Shown here: positions 37,651-46,349 of the stretch, one piece after another | Numbering within the stretch: the stretch's first letter is position 1 | How the letters are laid out: every line of letters begins with the position of its first letter | Assembly: GCF_041821025.1 (NCBI RefSeq) | Contig: NZ_JBGUAY010000004.1 | Location: forward strand, 409,935 to 473,934 | DNA from: Egicoccus sp. AB-alg6-2 | GTDB taxonomy: Bacteria; Actinomycetota; Nitriliruptoria; Nitriliruptorales; Nitriliruptoraceae | Reading direction: 5' to 3' | Length of the DNA stretch: 64,000 bases | The notes under the pieces: model-generated | What the model saw: the letters and a program-made list of their open reading frames with translations, nothing else | The model's database searches: none | What the model was told of the DNA's origin: nothing | Made by a program: the position numbers and the translations under genes

Positions 37651-38315
37651 TCCGAGTGTGCGTGGTCGACGACCAGACGCTCGTGCGCCAAGGGCTGCGG
37701 CAACTGCTCGAACTCGCCGACGACATCGAGGTGGTCGCCGAGGCGGGTGACGGCGACGCCGCGCTCGACGTGATCGCCGAACACGCCCCCGACGTGGTGC
37801 TGCTCGACCTGCAGATGCCCAAACGCGACGGCATCGCGACGTTGGAGGCGCTCGCCGGTCACGCCGCGCCGCCACCGGTGCTGGTCCTGACCACGTTCGA
37901 CGACGACGAGCTGGTCCTGCGGGCGCTGAAGACCGGCGCGCGCGGCTATCTGCTCAAGGACGTGACCCTCGAGCAACTCGTCGGCGCGGTCCGCACGCTC
38001 GCGACGGGCGGCAACCTGGTCCAGCCGGCGATCACCGAGCGACTCGTGCGGGCCCTCGGTCGCTCGACCCGGGACGGCGCCGCTGGCGGCCTTCCCCGCC
38101 ACGAGCCGCTGACCGGCCGCGAGCTCGAGATCCTCCGCCTGCTGGCCGGTGGCTACGCCAACCGTGAGATCGCCGACGCCCTCCACCTCGCGCCCGGCAC
38201 GGTGAAGAACCATGTGTCGAGTGTGTTGCTCAAGCTCGGCGTCCGCGACCGGACGCGGGCCGTGTTGCGCGCACTCGACCTCGGGCTGCTCACCGCCGAG
38301 CGCGAGCTCGACTAG
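37647..38315 (+). CDS. NarL/DesR-type response regulator
   Basis: 222 residues. The receiver domain has the acidic pair Asp8-Asp9 (VVDDQ), phospho-acceptor Asp54 (VVLLDLQMP) and lysine in YLLKDVTLEQL. A LuxR helix-turn-helix follows (LTGRELEILRLLAGGYANREIADALHLAPGTVKNHVSSVL). It is the partner of the kinase gene it overlaps. Likely target: the divergent ABC-2 exporter, through the dyad at 36413-36450. Confidence 0.96.
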   Translation: MIRVCVVDDQTLVRQGLRQLLELADDIEVVAEAGDGDAALDVIAEHAPDVVLLDLQMPKRDGIATLEALAGHAAPPPVLVLTTFDDDELVLRALKTGARGYLLKDVTLEQLVGAVRTLATGGNLVQPAITERLVRALGRSTRDGAAGGLPRHEPLTGRELEILRLLAGGYANREIADALHLAPGTVKNHVSSVLLKLGVRDRTRAVLRALDLGLLTAERELD

Positions 38316-38426
38316 GCCAGCTGGCCCCGGATCACGGCCGACCGAGCGCCAGCGGCCGGATCTTCCGGCGCAGGTCGCGCACCCTCGGCGACCCACCGTG
38401 CCGTCTCGTGCCGCCAGGAGCCGACC

Positions 38427-39260
38427 ATGCCCACCACCGACGCGTCGTCGGGCGGGTCACCGGTCGAGGTCGGTGAGCTGACCTTCATCGGCACCGCCAC
38501 CGTCCTGCTCCGGGTCGCGGGCTTCACGATCCTGACCGACCCCAACTTCCTGCACCAGGGCCAGCACGCCAAGCTCGGCGGCGGCCTGCGGTCGAAGCGC
38601 CTGACGAACCCGGCCATGGAGATCGGGGACCTGCCGCCACTGGACCTGGTCGTGCTGTCGCACCACCACGGCGACCACTTCGACGAGGTCGCGATCGCAC
38701 GGCTGGACAAGCGCGTGCCGATCGTCACCACGCCGCACGCGGCCCGCAAGTTGCGGCGTCAGGGCTTCCAGCGCCCGGTGGCACTGCGGACCTGGGAAAC
38801 CCACGACGTGGCGAACGACGACGCGACGCTGTCGATCACCTCCCTTCCCGGCAAGCATGCGCCCGACCCCCTTGCGCGGGTGTTGCCGCCGGTCATGGGC
38901 AGCGTGCTCGAGATCACACCGGCTGGTGCGCCCCAGCCGTTCCGGATCCACATCACCGGCGACACACTGATGCACGACCGCCTCGAGGAGATCCCGCAGC
39001 GCTATCCCGACCTCGATCTGTCGCTGCTGCACCTCGGCGGCACCAGGATCGCCGGGATCCTGCTGACCATGGACGCCGCGCAGGGCGTCGCCATGCTGCG
39101 ACTCGTGCGGCCCCGCACGGCCATCCCGATCCACTACGACGACTACACCGTGTTCCGCTCGCCGCTGTCGGACTTCCGCGACGCGGTGGCGCAGGCAGAG
39201 CTCGACGCCGAGGTGGTCTGGCTCGCCCGCGGCCACACCCACCGGTTCCCGCTGACCTGA
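38427..39260 (+). CDS. MBL-fold metallo-hydrolase (UlaG-like)
   Basis: 277 residues. The metal-binding motif is HHHGDH (in VVLSHHHGDHFDEVAI), with further ligands in HITGDTLMHDR and the C-terminal IPIHYDDYTVF. The short beta-lactamase fold of the UlaG/YtnP group is clear. Substrate unknown; cytoplasmic. It stands 40 bp before a small membrane protein gene. Confidence 0.9.
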   Translation: MPTTDASSGGSPVEVGELTFIGTATVLLRVAGFTILTDPNFLHQGQHAKLGGGLRSKRLTNPAMEIGDLPPLDLVVLSHHHGDHFDEVAIARLDKRVPIVTTPHAARKLRRQGFQRPVALRTWETHDVANDDATLSITSLPGKHAPDPLARVLPPVMGSVLEITPAGAPQPFRIHITGDTLMHDRLEEIPQRYPDLDLSLLHLGGTRIAGILLTMDAAQGVAMLRLVRPRTAIPIHYDDYTVFRSPLSDFRDAVAQAELDAEVVWLARGHTHRFPLT

Positions 39261-39300
39261 TCAGCCCGACGAGACGACCGTCCACCGAGGAGAGCGTTCG

Positions 39301-39702
39301 ATGTTCGAAGTGTTCACGACGGCCCATCAGCTGCTCGGCTACCTCGTCGCGCTGGTGGTGCTCGCCTTCGCCGTGGTCGGATTCGCCGAACGGCGGGCGA
39401 CCGCGTACGAGGCGCGCATGTTCGTGATCCCCGCCATCGCGATCGACGTGCAGGTGCTGGGCGGCCTGGCCATCTACACGATCGGCGGCTACTGGGACCA
39501 TCCGTCGTGGCTCGTCCGGATCCTGCATCCCCTGCTGGCCATCAGCGCCCTCGTCGTCACCCACGTCATGATCGCCCGGGCGCGGCGAGCCGACGCCGTG
39601 CTCGCGGCCCGGCGGACCGCATCGATCGGTCTGCTCCTGGCGCTCATGCTGATCGCCGGGGCCATCGCGGCGGTGAGCGCCGGCGTGCGCGGGGCCGGCT
39701 GA
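39301..39702 (+). CDS. hypothetical four-helix membrane protein
   Basis: 133 residues with four membrane segments (about 10-27, 43-62, 76-91 and 106-125). Histidines in THAHQ-like TAHQLLGY, HPSW, HPLLA and VTHVM sit near helix ends, as in small heme- or quinone-binding membrane proteins, but no family is recognised. Possibly cotranscribed with the MBL hydrolase gene. Confidence 0.7.
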   Translation: MFEVFTTAHQLLGYLVALVVLAFAVVGFAERRATAYEARMFVIPAIAIDVQVLGGLAIYTIGGYWDHPSWLVRILHPLLAISALVVTHVMIARARRADAVLAARRTASIGLLLALMLIAGAIAAVSAGVRGAG

Positions 39703-39762
39703 GCACCGCTGCCGCCCACCTGCCGGGTCTACGCTGTCGGCGAGGCGGCAGAGGAGTCGCAG

Positions 39763-40173
39763 GTGGCGCGGACGGGCCCCCCGGCGTACGCATGGGACTG
39801 GTTCACACGCCAGCGGCTGCTGTGGCGCGAGGCTCGCAGCCGCCTGGCCGAGGCCGCCGACACCGCCGCAGCGCGCCGGTACGCGGCCGTCGAGACCCGC
39901 ACCGACGTGGTCCCGATGCTGCGGGCCGACTACGCCCGTGACCCACAGGTCCGTGAGGTGGTCCACGCCGTCGTCGCCGAGTACGCGTTTCTCGGTCGCA
40001 CCGATGCCCGCTTCGAGGATCTCGGCCTGCGCAACCCACCCCGCGGGCTGCGTTGGTGGTGGTCGGCGCTCACCGGCGAGGAACCCGATGTCGCCGCGGG
40101 CGGGGTCGAGCCTCCCGCCGAGCCGCTGCAGCTCGAACTGGGCGAGGTGTTGCGCGGCTACGGGGACGGCTGA
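39763..40173 (+). CDS. hypothetical protein
   Basis: 136 residues from GTG 39763, beginning MARTGPPAYAWDWFTRQRLLWREAR. Not recognised. It is helical and rich in Arg, Trp and Ala, with a C-terminal Pro/Glu segment; no signal peptide. TACGCT (39730-39735) is a -10-like element 27 bp upstream. Strong G/C third-position bias supports a real gene. Confidence 0.65.
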   Translation: MARTGPPAYAWDWFTRQRLLWREARSRLAEAADTAAARRYAAVETRTDVVPMLRADYARDPQVREVVHAVVAEYAFLGRTDARFEDLGLRNPPRGLRWWWSALTGEEPDVAAGGVEPPAEPLQLELGEVLRGYGDG

Positions 40174-40261
40174 CCCCGGTCCGCCCTTCGACGCCCGCGG
40201 ACAGGCTGGATGGGCCGAGTGGCCCGCTCGCGGACTCGACGCCGCGTGGCACCCTGGCGGC

Positions 40262-41248
40262 ATGCGACCACCTCTGCCGCGCCGCTCGGACGGGCTTCCC
40301 GGTGCGCGCGCCCTGGTTCGGCGCCAACTCGGGCGTCTCTTCGGTCCGCCCTCGTTCGATCCCGCCACCGATGCGGGCGATCCCGGCCTGTGTGGTCCGG
40401 GATCGGCCTCGTGGCACGTGATCGGTGAACCGGCGGCGATCGCCGGCGGACTGCGGGCGCTGCTGTTGCAGGTCGCCCATCCCCTGGCCATGGCGGGGGT
40501 CGCCGACCACTCCGCCTTCCGCACCGATCCGTTGGGACGGTTGCACCGCACCTCGGCCTACGTGACCGCTTCGACGTTCGGATCGACCACCGAGGCGCTG
40601 CGGGTCGCGCGGCAGGTCCGCCGGGTCCACCCGCACGTCCGTGGCACCGCCCCGGACGGGCGCAGCTACCGCGCCGACGACCCACGCCTGCTGACCTGGG
40701 TGGGGGTCGCGCTGACGTCGTCGTTCCTGGCCGCCGACCGGCTGTGGTCGCCCCAGCCGCTCGACGCCGCCGGGCGCGATGCGTTCGTGCGCGAGCAGTC
40801 CGCGATCGCCGCACTCCTCGATCCGGCCGTCGACGTCGACGGCATGCTGGCCGACCCGGCGGCACTGGCGGCGCTTCGCGCGGGGCAGGTCCCGCTGCCG
40901 ATGCTGGACACCGGAATCCTGCCGTCGAACGAGGTCGAGCTGCAGGCGACGCTCGACGACTTCGCTCCCGAGCTCGGCGTCAACGACCAGGGGCGCGCCG
41001 CCCTGCGGTTCCTGCGATGGCCGCCCTTGCCCGTCGCCGTCCGGGGCGCCTACCTGGTCCTGTATGCCGGCGCCATCGGATCCCTGGCGCCTCGTGAGCG
41101 TCGGGCGTTGGAGTTCGCCCTGCCGACCCCCGCGGCCACGGCCGCCGTGGTACAGACCCGCGCCATGCTCGCGGCCATGCGTGCCGCGACGGGCGTCTCC
41201 CCCAACGTGGGCGCCGCCCGCCGGCGAGCCACTGCCTCGACCCCCTGA
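40262..41248 (+). CDS. oxygenase MpaB family protein (DUF2236)
   Basis: 328 residues from the ATG at 40262. The DUF2236 pattern is visible: SWHVIGEPAAIAGGLRALLLQVAHPLAMAGV, DPLGRLHRTSAYVTASTFG, and RVHPHVRGTAPDGRSYRADD, with conserved histidines that bind heme in latex-clearing and MpaB-like proteins. Substrate unknown. It is followed 12 bp later by the FAD oxidoreductase gene, so an operon is likely. Confidence 0.88.
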   Translation: MRPPLPRRSDGLPGARALVRRQLGRLFGPPSFDPATDAGDPGLCGPGSASWHVIGEPAAIAGGLRALLLQVAHPLAMAGVADHSAFRTDPLGRLHRTSAYVTASTFGSTTEALRVARQVRRVHPHVRGTAPDGRSYRADDPRLLTWVGVALTSSFLAADRLWSPQPLDAAGRDAFVREQSAIAALLDPAVDVDGMLADPAALAALRAGQVPLPMLDTGILPSNEVELQATLDDFAPELGVNDQGRAALRFLRWPPLPVAVRGAYLVLYAGAIGSLAPRERRALEFALPTPAATAAVVQTRAMLAAMRAATGVSPNVGAARRRATASTP

Positions 41249-41260
41249 ACTGGAGCTTCC

Positions 41261-42286
41261 ATGCCCGACGCCCACGACACCGCCAGCGCGTTGCCGTTGC
41301 CCGACGAGGTCGACGCGCTGGTCGTCGGTGGCGGGCCCGCCGGAAGTGCAGCGGCGACCTGGCTCGGCCGCTACCGCCGGCGCACGCTGCTGGTGGACGC
41401 CGGCGAACCCCGCAATCGGTGGGTCGAGCAGGTGAACGGGCTGCCCGGCCTGGATCCGGTGCCGCCCGAACAGCTCCAGGAGCAGCTCCGTCGCGGCCTG
41501 GCCCGGTACCCGCACGTCACCCGGGTCGAGGCACGGGTCACGGAGCTGACGGCGGAATCGGTGGGCGACTGCCGCTTCGTGGCGACCCTGGACGGCGGCC
41601 GCCGGGTCGCCACACGCCGCGTGGTGCTGGCGACCGGCGTCCGCGACGCCTTTCCCGACCTGCGCCGTTTCGAGGAGCACTACGGCGCGGACGTCTTCCA
41701 CTGCCCGAGCTGCGAGGGCTTCGATGCGCGCGACAAGCACGTCGTCGTCCTGGGTTGGGGCCCCCACGTACCGGCGTTCGCCTCGGAGCTGCTGGACTGG
41801 GCCAGCTCGGTGACCATCGTCACGGACGGACCCACGCCGCAGGTGTCCGACGAGCAGCTCGACGCCTGCACGCGCCTCGGGATGGCGTTCGTGACCGACG
41901 ACCCCGCGGAGGAGTTCGTCGGCACGCGTGGAGACATGCAAGGCGTCCGACTGGCGAGCGGGCGCGTCCTGCCGGCCGGCATGGCCTTCTTCTCGATCGC
42001 GCACGATGCCGATCTGTCGCTCGCGGAAGCGCTGGGCTGCGCCGCCGACGCGGACGGGGTGCTGCTCGTCGACGACGAGGCGCAGACGTCGGTTCCTGGC
42101 GTCTTTGCGGCCGGCGACATCACCCCGGGCATGCAGCTGGTCGCGGTCGCCATCGGCAAGGGGACGGTCGCCGGGGTGGCCTGCGCCAAGTCGCTGCACG
42201 GACGTGAGACCTCGCCGGAGTCCCCCACAGCTGCCCCGGACACCGCGCCGCTCGAGCCGCCCGAAGCGCAGGAGCGGGCGTCGTGA
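41261..42286 (+). CDS. FAD-dependent oxidoreductase, thioredoxin-reductase-like
   Basis: 341 residues. FAD-binding GxGxxG in VVGGGPAGSAAATWLG (21-36), a redox CPSC motif (Cys148, Cys151) in FHCPSCEGF, an NAD(P)-type second Rossmann strand HVVVLGWGPHVPAF that lacks the canonical GGGxSA form, and the C-terminal FAGDITPGMQLVAVAIGKG. The layout matches thioredoxin reductase relatives that pass electrons to unknown partners. It sits between the MpaB-like and pirin genes. Confidence 0.88.
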   Translation: MPDAHDTASALPLPDEVDALVVGGGPAGSAAATWLGRYRRRTLLVDAGEPRNRWVEQVNGLPGLDPVPPEQLQEQLRRGLARYPHVTRVEARVTELTAESVGDCRFVATLDGGRRVATRRVVLATGVRDAFPDLRRFEEHYGADVFHCPSCEGFDARDKHVVVLGWGPHVPAFASELLDWASSVTIVTDGPTPQVSDEQLDACTRLGMAFVTDDPAEEFVGTRGDMQGVRLASGRVLPAGMAFFSIAHDADLSLAEALGCAADADGVLLVDDEAQTSVPGVFAAGDITPGMQLVAVAIGKGTVAGVACAKSLHGRETSPESPTAAPDTAPLEPPEAQERAS

Positions 42287-42374
42287 ACCGCGGTCCGGAT
42301 CGCAGGCCTCGGCACGACCTCGCCGCCCTGCCCGTGGGATACTCGCCTCCGGGAAGCCGAGCGGAGGAACCGCG

Positions 42375-43295
42375 ATGAGTGGGCCGGTCCAGGACCGCGA
42401 CCGGGAGTGCGAGGACGAGCTCCTGCCCGGTCTGGAGCTCCGTGAAGGGCGCCACACCGCGGTCGGTGGGTTGCCCGTGACGCGGGTGCTGCCGACCAAG
42501 GGGCGACGTGACGTCGGCCCGTGGTGCTTCGTCGACCTCGCCGGCCCCGCAGACGCGGAGCAGCCAGACCCCATGGAGGTCGGCCCGCACCCCCACATCG
42601 GGTTGGCGACGGTCACCTGGCTGCTCGAGGGCGAGGCGCTGCACACCGACTCGCTCGGTACCGAGCAACTGATCCGGCCGGGACAGCTCAACCTGATGTA
42701 CGCCGGCCACGGCATCGCCCACGCCGAACTGGCGGCGAAGCCGCCCTTCCGGGGTGTCCAGATGTGGCTGGCACAGCCCGAGACGACCCGGCACGGGGCG
42801 TCGTCGTTCGAGCACCACGCCGAGCTGCCACGACTGGAGGTGGAGCGGGGCGAGGCGTTGGTGTTCGCCGGCCGACTCGCCGATGCCCACTCCCCCGCGC
42901 GGACCGACTCGCCGCTCGTCGGTGCCGACGTGACGATCGGGCGCGGCCGGACGCCGCTGCCGCTCGAGTCAGGGTTCGAGCACACGGTCGTGCCGTTGGA
43001 CGGGCGGGTGTCGGTCGGCGGCGAGGTGGTCGAGCCCGGCTGGCTCGCCCTGCTGCCGGCCGGGCCGGACGAGCTCGTCGTCGAGGCCGAGACCGACGCC
43101 ACGCGCTTCCTGCTGCTGGGCGGTGAACCGCTGGGCGTCCGGCTCGAGATGTTCTGGAACTTCGTGGCTCGCGACCGCGACGAGATCACCCGGGCCTGGC
43201 GCGACTGGCAGGCGCACGACACCGACCGCTTCGCACCGGTGCCCTCGACGTTGCCGCGTGTCGACGCGCCACGGCCGCCCTGGATGACGCGATGA
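42375..43295 (+). CDS. pirin family protein
   Basis: 306 residues from the ATG at 42375. The cupin metal site typical of pirins is present: GPHPHIGLATVTWLLEGE, with HTDSLGTEQLIRPGQLNLMYAGHGIAHAE. The C-terminal pirin_C domain follows (LPAGPDELVVEAETDATRFLLLGGEPLG). Pirins bind iron; some oxidise flavonols or modulate transcription factors. The stop overlaps the GH13 start (ATGA). Confidence 0.9.
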   Translation: MSGPVQDRDRECEDELLPGLELREGRHTAVGGLPVTRVLPTKGRRDVGPWCFVDLAGPADAEQPDPMEVGPHPHIGLATVTWLLEGEALHTDSLGTEQLIRPGQLNLMYAGHGIAHAELAAKPPFRGVQMWLAQPETTRHGASSFEHHAELPRLEVERGEALVFAGRLADAHSPARTDSPLVGADVTIGRGRTPLPLESGFEHTVVPLDGRVSVGGEVVEPGWLALLPAGPDELVVEAETDATRFLLLGGEPLGVRLEMFWNFVARDRDEITRAWRDWQAHDTDRFAPVPSTLPRVDAPRPPWMTR

Positions 43296-45010
43296 CCCAC
43301 CTCACCCACGTCGACGCCGACGAGGGCGGTGAGCGGTGGTGGAAATCGGCGGTCGTGTACCAGGTCTATCCGCGCAGCTTCGCCGACAGCGACGGCGACG
43401 GCGTCGGTGACCTTCCGGGGATCACCGGTCGACTGGACCACCTGCACCGACTGGGTGTCGACGTGGTGTGGTTGTCGCCGGTCTATCCCTCGCCACAGGA
43501 CGACAACGGCTACGACGTCAGCGACTACACCGACATCGATCCGACCTTCGGCACGCTGGCCGACCTCGACGAACTCGCCGATGGCCTGCACCGGCGCGGC
43601 ATGAAGCTGGTCATGGACCTGGTGTTCAACCACAGCTCGGACGAGCACCCCTGGTTCCAGGCCTCACGGTCGGGTCACGACGACCCCAAGCGCGACTGGT
43701 ACTGGTGGCGGCCGGCCCGGCCTGGAATGGCGCCGGGCACGCCGGGCGCCGAACCGAACAACTGGGGCAGCATCTTCTCCGGTCCTGCGTGGGAGTTCGA
43801 CGAGGCGACGGGCGAGTACTACCTGCACCTGTTCTCGCGCAAGCAACCGGACCTGAACTGGGAGAATCCCGCGGTCCGCCACGCCCTGTACGACGTGATG
43901 CGGTTCTGGCTCGATCGCGGCGTCGACGGCTTCCGGCTGGACGTCATCAACTTCATCTCCAAGGACGTCCGGCTGCCCGACGGACACGTCGGCCCCGGCA
44001 GCCGGTTCGGCGACGGGTCGCCGTACTTCATGTCGGGCCCACGCATCCACGAGTTCCTGCAGGAGATGCATCGTGAGGTCATCGCGCCCCACCGGCGACC
44101 GACCCTGCTCGTCGGCGAGATGCCCGGCGTGACCCTCGAGGAGGCGCGTGCCTTCACCGACCCCGCCCGTGGCGAGGTCGACATGGTGTTCCAGTTCGAA
44201 CACGTCCAGCTCGACCAGGGCACCTCGAAGTGGGACCCGCAGCCGCTCGACCTGCGCGCGCTGAAGGCGTCCCTCGCCCGCTGGCAGGTCGGGCTGGCCG
44301 AGCGGGGCTGGAACAGCCTGTATCTCAACAACCACGACCAGCCGCGGGCGGTGTCGCGGTTCGGGAACGACGGTACGCACCGGGTCGCCGCCGCCAAGAT
44401 GCTGGCCACGGTGCTGCACCTGCACCGCGGCACGCCCTTCGTCTACCAGGGCGAAGAACTCGGCATGACCAACGCCGCGTTCGACCGCATCGAGTCCTTT
44501 CGCGACATCGAGTCCCGGAACCATTTCGCCGAGGCGGTGGCCGGTGGCACCGACCCGGCGCACGTACTCGACCTGCTGCAGGAGCGCAGCCGCGACAACG
44601 CCCGCACGCCGATGCAGTGGGACGACTCCACCAACGCCGGGTTCACGACCGGAACGCCGTGGATCGAGGTGAACCCCAACCACGCCGCGATCAACGCGGC
44701 CGCCGCCGTCGCCGACCCCGACTCGGTCTTCCACCACTACCGGCGGTTGATCGAGCTGCGGCACACCGACCGGGTCGTGGTGCACGGCGACTTCACGCTG
44801 CTGCTGCCCGACGATCCCCGGGTGCATGCGTTCACGCGCCGCCTCGACGACGTCGAACTGCTCGTCCTCGGCAACTTCGGAGACACCCGGGTCCGCCCCG
44901 ACCTCGACGGCTGGGCGGGTGCCGAGGTGCTCGTCGGCGCGGCCGCTGGCGACCTGCTCGAACTCGACCCCTGGGAGGGCAGGGTGCTGCGCCGCCATCA
45001 CCGGGGCTGA
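43292..45010 (+). CDS. GH13 alpha-glucosidase / oligo-1,6-glucosidase
   Basis: 572 residues. Beta/alpha-barrel motifs: VYQVYPRSFADSDGDG, DLVFNHSSDEHPWF (region I), nucleophile Asp in GFRLDVINFISKD, acid/base Glu in LLVGEMPGV, and the transition-state Asp in YLNNHDQPRAVSRFG. The QNHYFRDIES-like IESFRDIESRN loop and RTPMQWDD are typical of GH13 subfamilies acting on short alpha-glucosides. Likely cytoplasmic, cleaving oligosaccharides; it could also make trehalose-type products. Confidence 0.94.
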   Translation: MTHLTHVDADEGGERWWKSAVVYQVYPRSFADSDGDGVGDLPGITGRLDHLHRLGVDVVWLSPVYPSPQDDNGYDVSDYTDIDPTFGTLADLDELADGLHRRGMKLVMDLVFNHSSDEHPWFQASRSGHDDPKRDWYWWRPARPGMAPGTPGAEPNNWGSIFSGPAWEFDEATGEYYLHLFSRKQPDLNWENPAVRHALYDVMRFWLDRGVDGFRLDVINFISKDVRLPDGHVGPGSRFGDGSPYFMSGPRIHEFLQEMHREVIAPHRRPTLLVGEMPGVTLEEARAFTDPARGEVDMVFQFEHVQLDQGTSKWDPQPLDLRALKASLARWQVGLAERGWNSLYLNNHDQPRAVSRFGNDGTHRVAAAKMLATVLHLHRGTPFVYQGEELGMTNAAFDRIESFRDIESRNHFAEAVAGGTDPAHVLDLLQERSRDNARTPMQWDDSTNAGFTTGTPWIEVNPNHAAINAAAAVADPDSVFHHYRRLIELRHTDRVVVHGDFTLLLPDDPRVHAFTRRLDDVELLVLGNFGDTRVRPDLDGWAGAEVLVGAAAGDLLELDPWEGRVLRRHHRG

Positions 45011-45082
45011 TCGGCCGCGTAGACCGGGGCGAGTCGGCATCGGGGCGGTTACGGTCGGGCGGAGCGAACAGGTGCATGACGG

Positions 45083-45259
45083 GTGCGTACACGAGGGCGA
45101 TGGGTGATGGCGGCGGCGCTCACCGCAGGGTTGCTGTCGTCCGGTTGTGACGAGTCACCACCGGCACACGAGGTCCACGAGGACCAGCAGATGCCTCCCG
45201 ACGAGCTCGGCGACGAGGCGCCGGACCATCCCGCCGGCCCGGACGGCGAACGTGACTGA
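45083..45259 (+). CDS. predicted very small lipoprotein
   Basis: 58 residues from GTG 45083. The N-terminus VRTRGRWVMAAALTAGLLS then SGC is a textbook lipoprotein signal: basic start, hydrophobic core and lipobox LSSGC. The mature part is about 37 residues, acidic and rich in Pro, Asp, Glu and His, with no fold. TACGGT (45050-45055) is a -10-like element 27 bp upstream. The signal peptide is the main support; homologs are needed to be sure. Confidence 0.5.
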   Translation: MRTRGRWVMAAALTAGLLSSGCDESPPAHEVHEDQQMPPDELGDEAPDHPAGPDGERD

Positions 45260-45397
45260 TCCGGCTGGATCGGCCCGTTCCCGGCGACCGCCGTCCTCCG
45301 TCACCGACTCCGCAGCAGCACCGCGACCGAGCGGGCACACTCGTGGTTCCCGCCTGCCACGTTGACGACCCAGCGACGGTCACGGGTTCTCCACGAG

Positions 45398-46102
45398 ATG
45401 ACTGTGACCTCCTCACACCTGCTCGCTGCCGTCCGCGAGTTCACGACGACGATCCTCAACCCCTACGACCTCCCCGATCTCCTCCACCGGCTCACCGACC
45501 ACGCAACGATGGTCACGGGTGCGCAGGGTTGCGGCATCATGCTGGCCGGAAACGATGGCCTGGGGTTCGCGGCGGCCTCCGACGACGGCGTGGTCGACGT
45601 CGAGGTGACCCAGGACCGTATCGACGACGGTCCCTGCCACGCGGCGTACGAGCGCGACCAGACCATGGCGATCGGTGATCTCGAGGCTGAGGATCGGTGG
45701 CCCGAGTACCGACAGCGGGCCCTGGAGTCGGGGTTCCGAGCCGTCCTCGGCATCCCGATGCGGGCCTGGGGGCAGACCATCGGCGTGCTCGACATCTACC
45801 GCCGCGCTCCCGGTCCGTGGAGCGACACCGACCGGGATGCCGCCGAGATCATGACGGCGATGGGCGCCGGCTACATCCTGCACGCCAACCAGATGCGGGC
45901 GCAGCACGAGCTCGCCGACCAACTCCAGACCGCGCTGACCAGCCGCGACATCATCGGCCAGGCCAAGGGCCTGCTCATGGCCCGGCACCGTGTCGACGCC
46001 GACGAGGCGTTCGACATGCTGCGGTCGACGTCCCAGCGAGGCAACATGAAGCTGCGTGAGGTCGCCGCCAAGGTCATCGAAGCGGAGAACGCCCGGGCGT
46101 GA
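45398..46102 (+). CDS. GAF and ANTAR domain protein
   Basis: 234 residues from the ATG at 45398; a TTG 12 codons earlier is possible. The GAF domain spans about 10-160 (LHRLTDHATMVTGAQGCGIML; RAVLGIPMRAWGQTIGVLDIYR). An ANTAR RNA-binding domain fills 175-234 (SRDIIGQAKGLLMARHRVDADEAFDMLR). ANTAR proteins bind double hairpins in nascent RNA and prevent termination; the GAF part presumably senses a ligand. This pairing is common in actinobacteria. Confidence 0.94.
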   Translation: MTVTSSHLLAAVREFTTTILNPYDLPDLLHRLTDHATMVTGAQGCGIMLAGNDGLGFAAASDDGVVDVEVTQDRIDDGPCHAAYERDQTMAIGDLEAEDRWPEYRQRALESGFRAVLGIPMRAWGQTIGVLDIYRRAPGPWSDTDRDAAEIMTAMGAGYILHANQMRAQHELADQLQTALTSRDIIGQAKGLLMARHRVDADEAFDMLRSTSQRGNMKLREVAAKVIEAENARA

Positions 46103-46140
46103 AACGCAGGGAACCGGCCGTCTCCGGCCGGTTCCAAGGG

Positions 46141-46214
46141 TGGGGCGTAGAGGATTCGAACCTCTGACCTCTTGCGTGTCGAGCAAGCGCTCTAACCAAC
46201 TGAGCTAACGCCCC
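46141..46214 (-). tRNA. tRNA-Val (anticodon GAC)
   Basis: A complete cloverleaf on the minus strand: acceptor GGGGCGT/ACGCCCC, D-arm GCTC/GAGC, anticodon arm CTTGC/GCAAG around TCGACAC, and T-arm AGAGG/CCTCT with TTCGAAT. The discriminator is A and CCA is not encoded. The base before the anticodon (position 33) reads C where U is nearly universal. Confidence 0.93.
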
Positions 46215-46349
46215 GCGCGTCGCGAGCGGGCGTCGCCGCTCAGCGGGGGCGAACGGTACCCATGGCCTCACCGGGTGGCAAACCCCATGGGCGCCGGATG
46301 TCGCACCGCACGTCCCTAGGCTGCGTCTCACCCGAACCCCGAGGACCAC

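Noticed and set aside
40070..43648. Very long minus-strand open frame (nearly 1200 codons)
   Set aside because: It runs antisense across the MpaB-like, oxidoreductase and pirin genes, which all have clear motifs on the plus strand; the frame is open only because stop codons are rare at this GC content.
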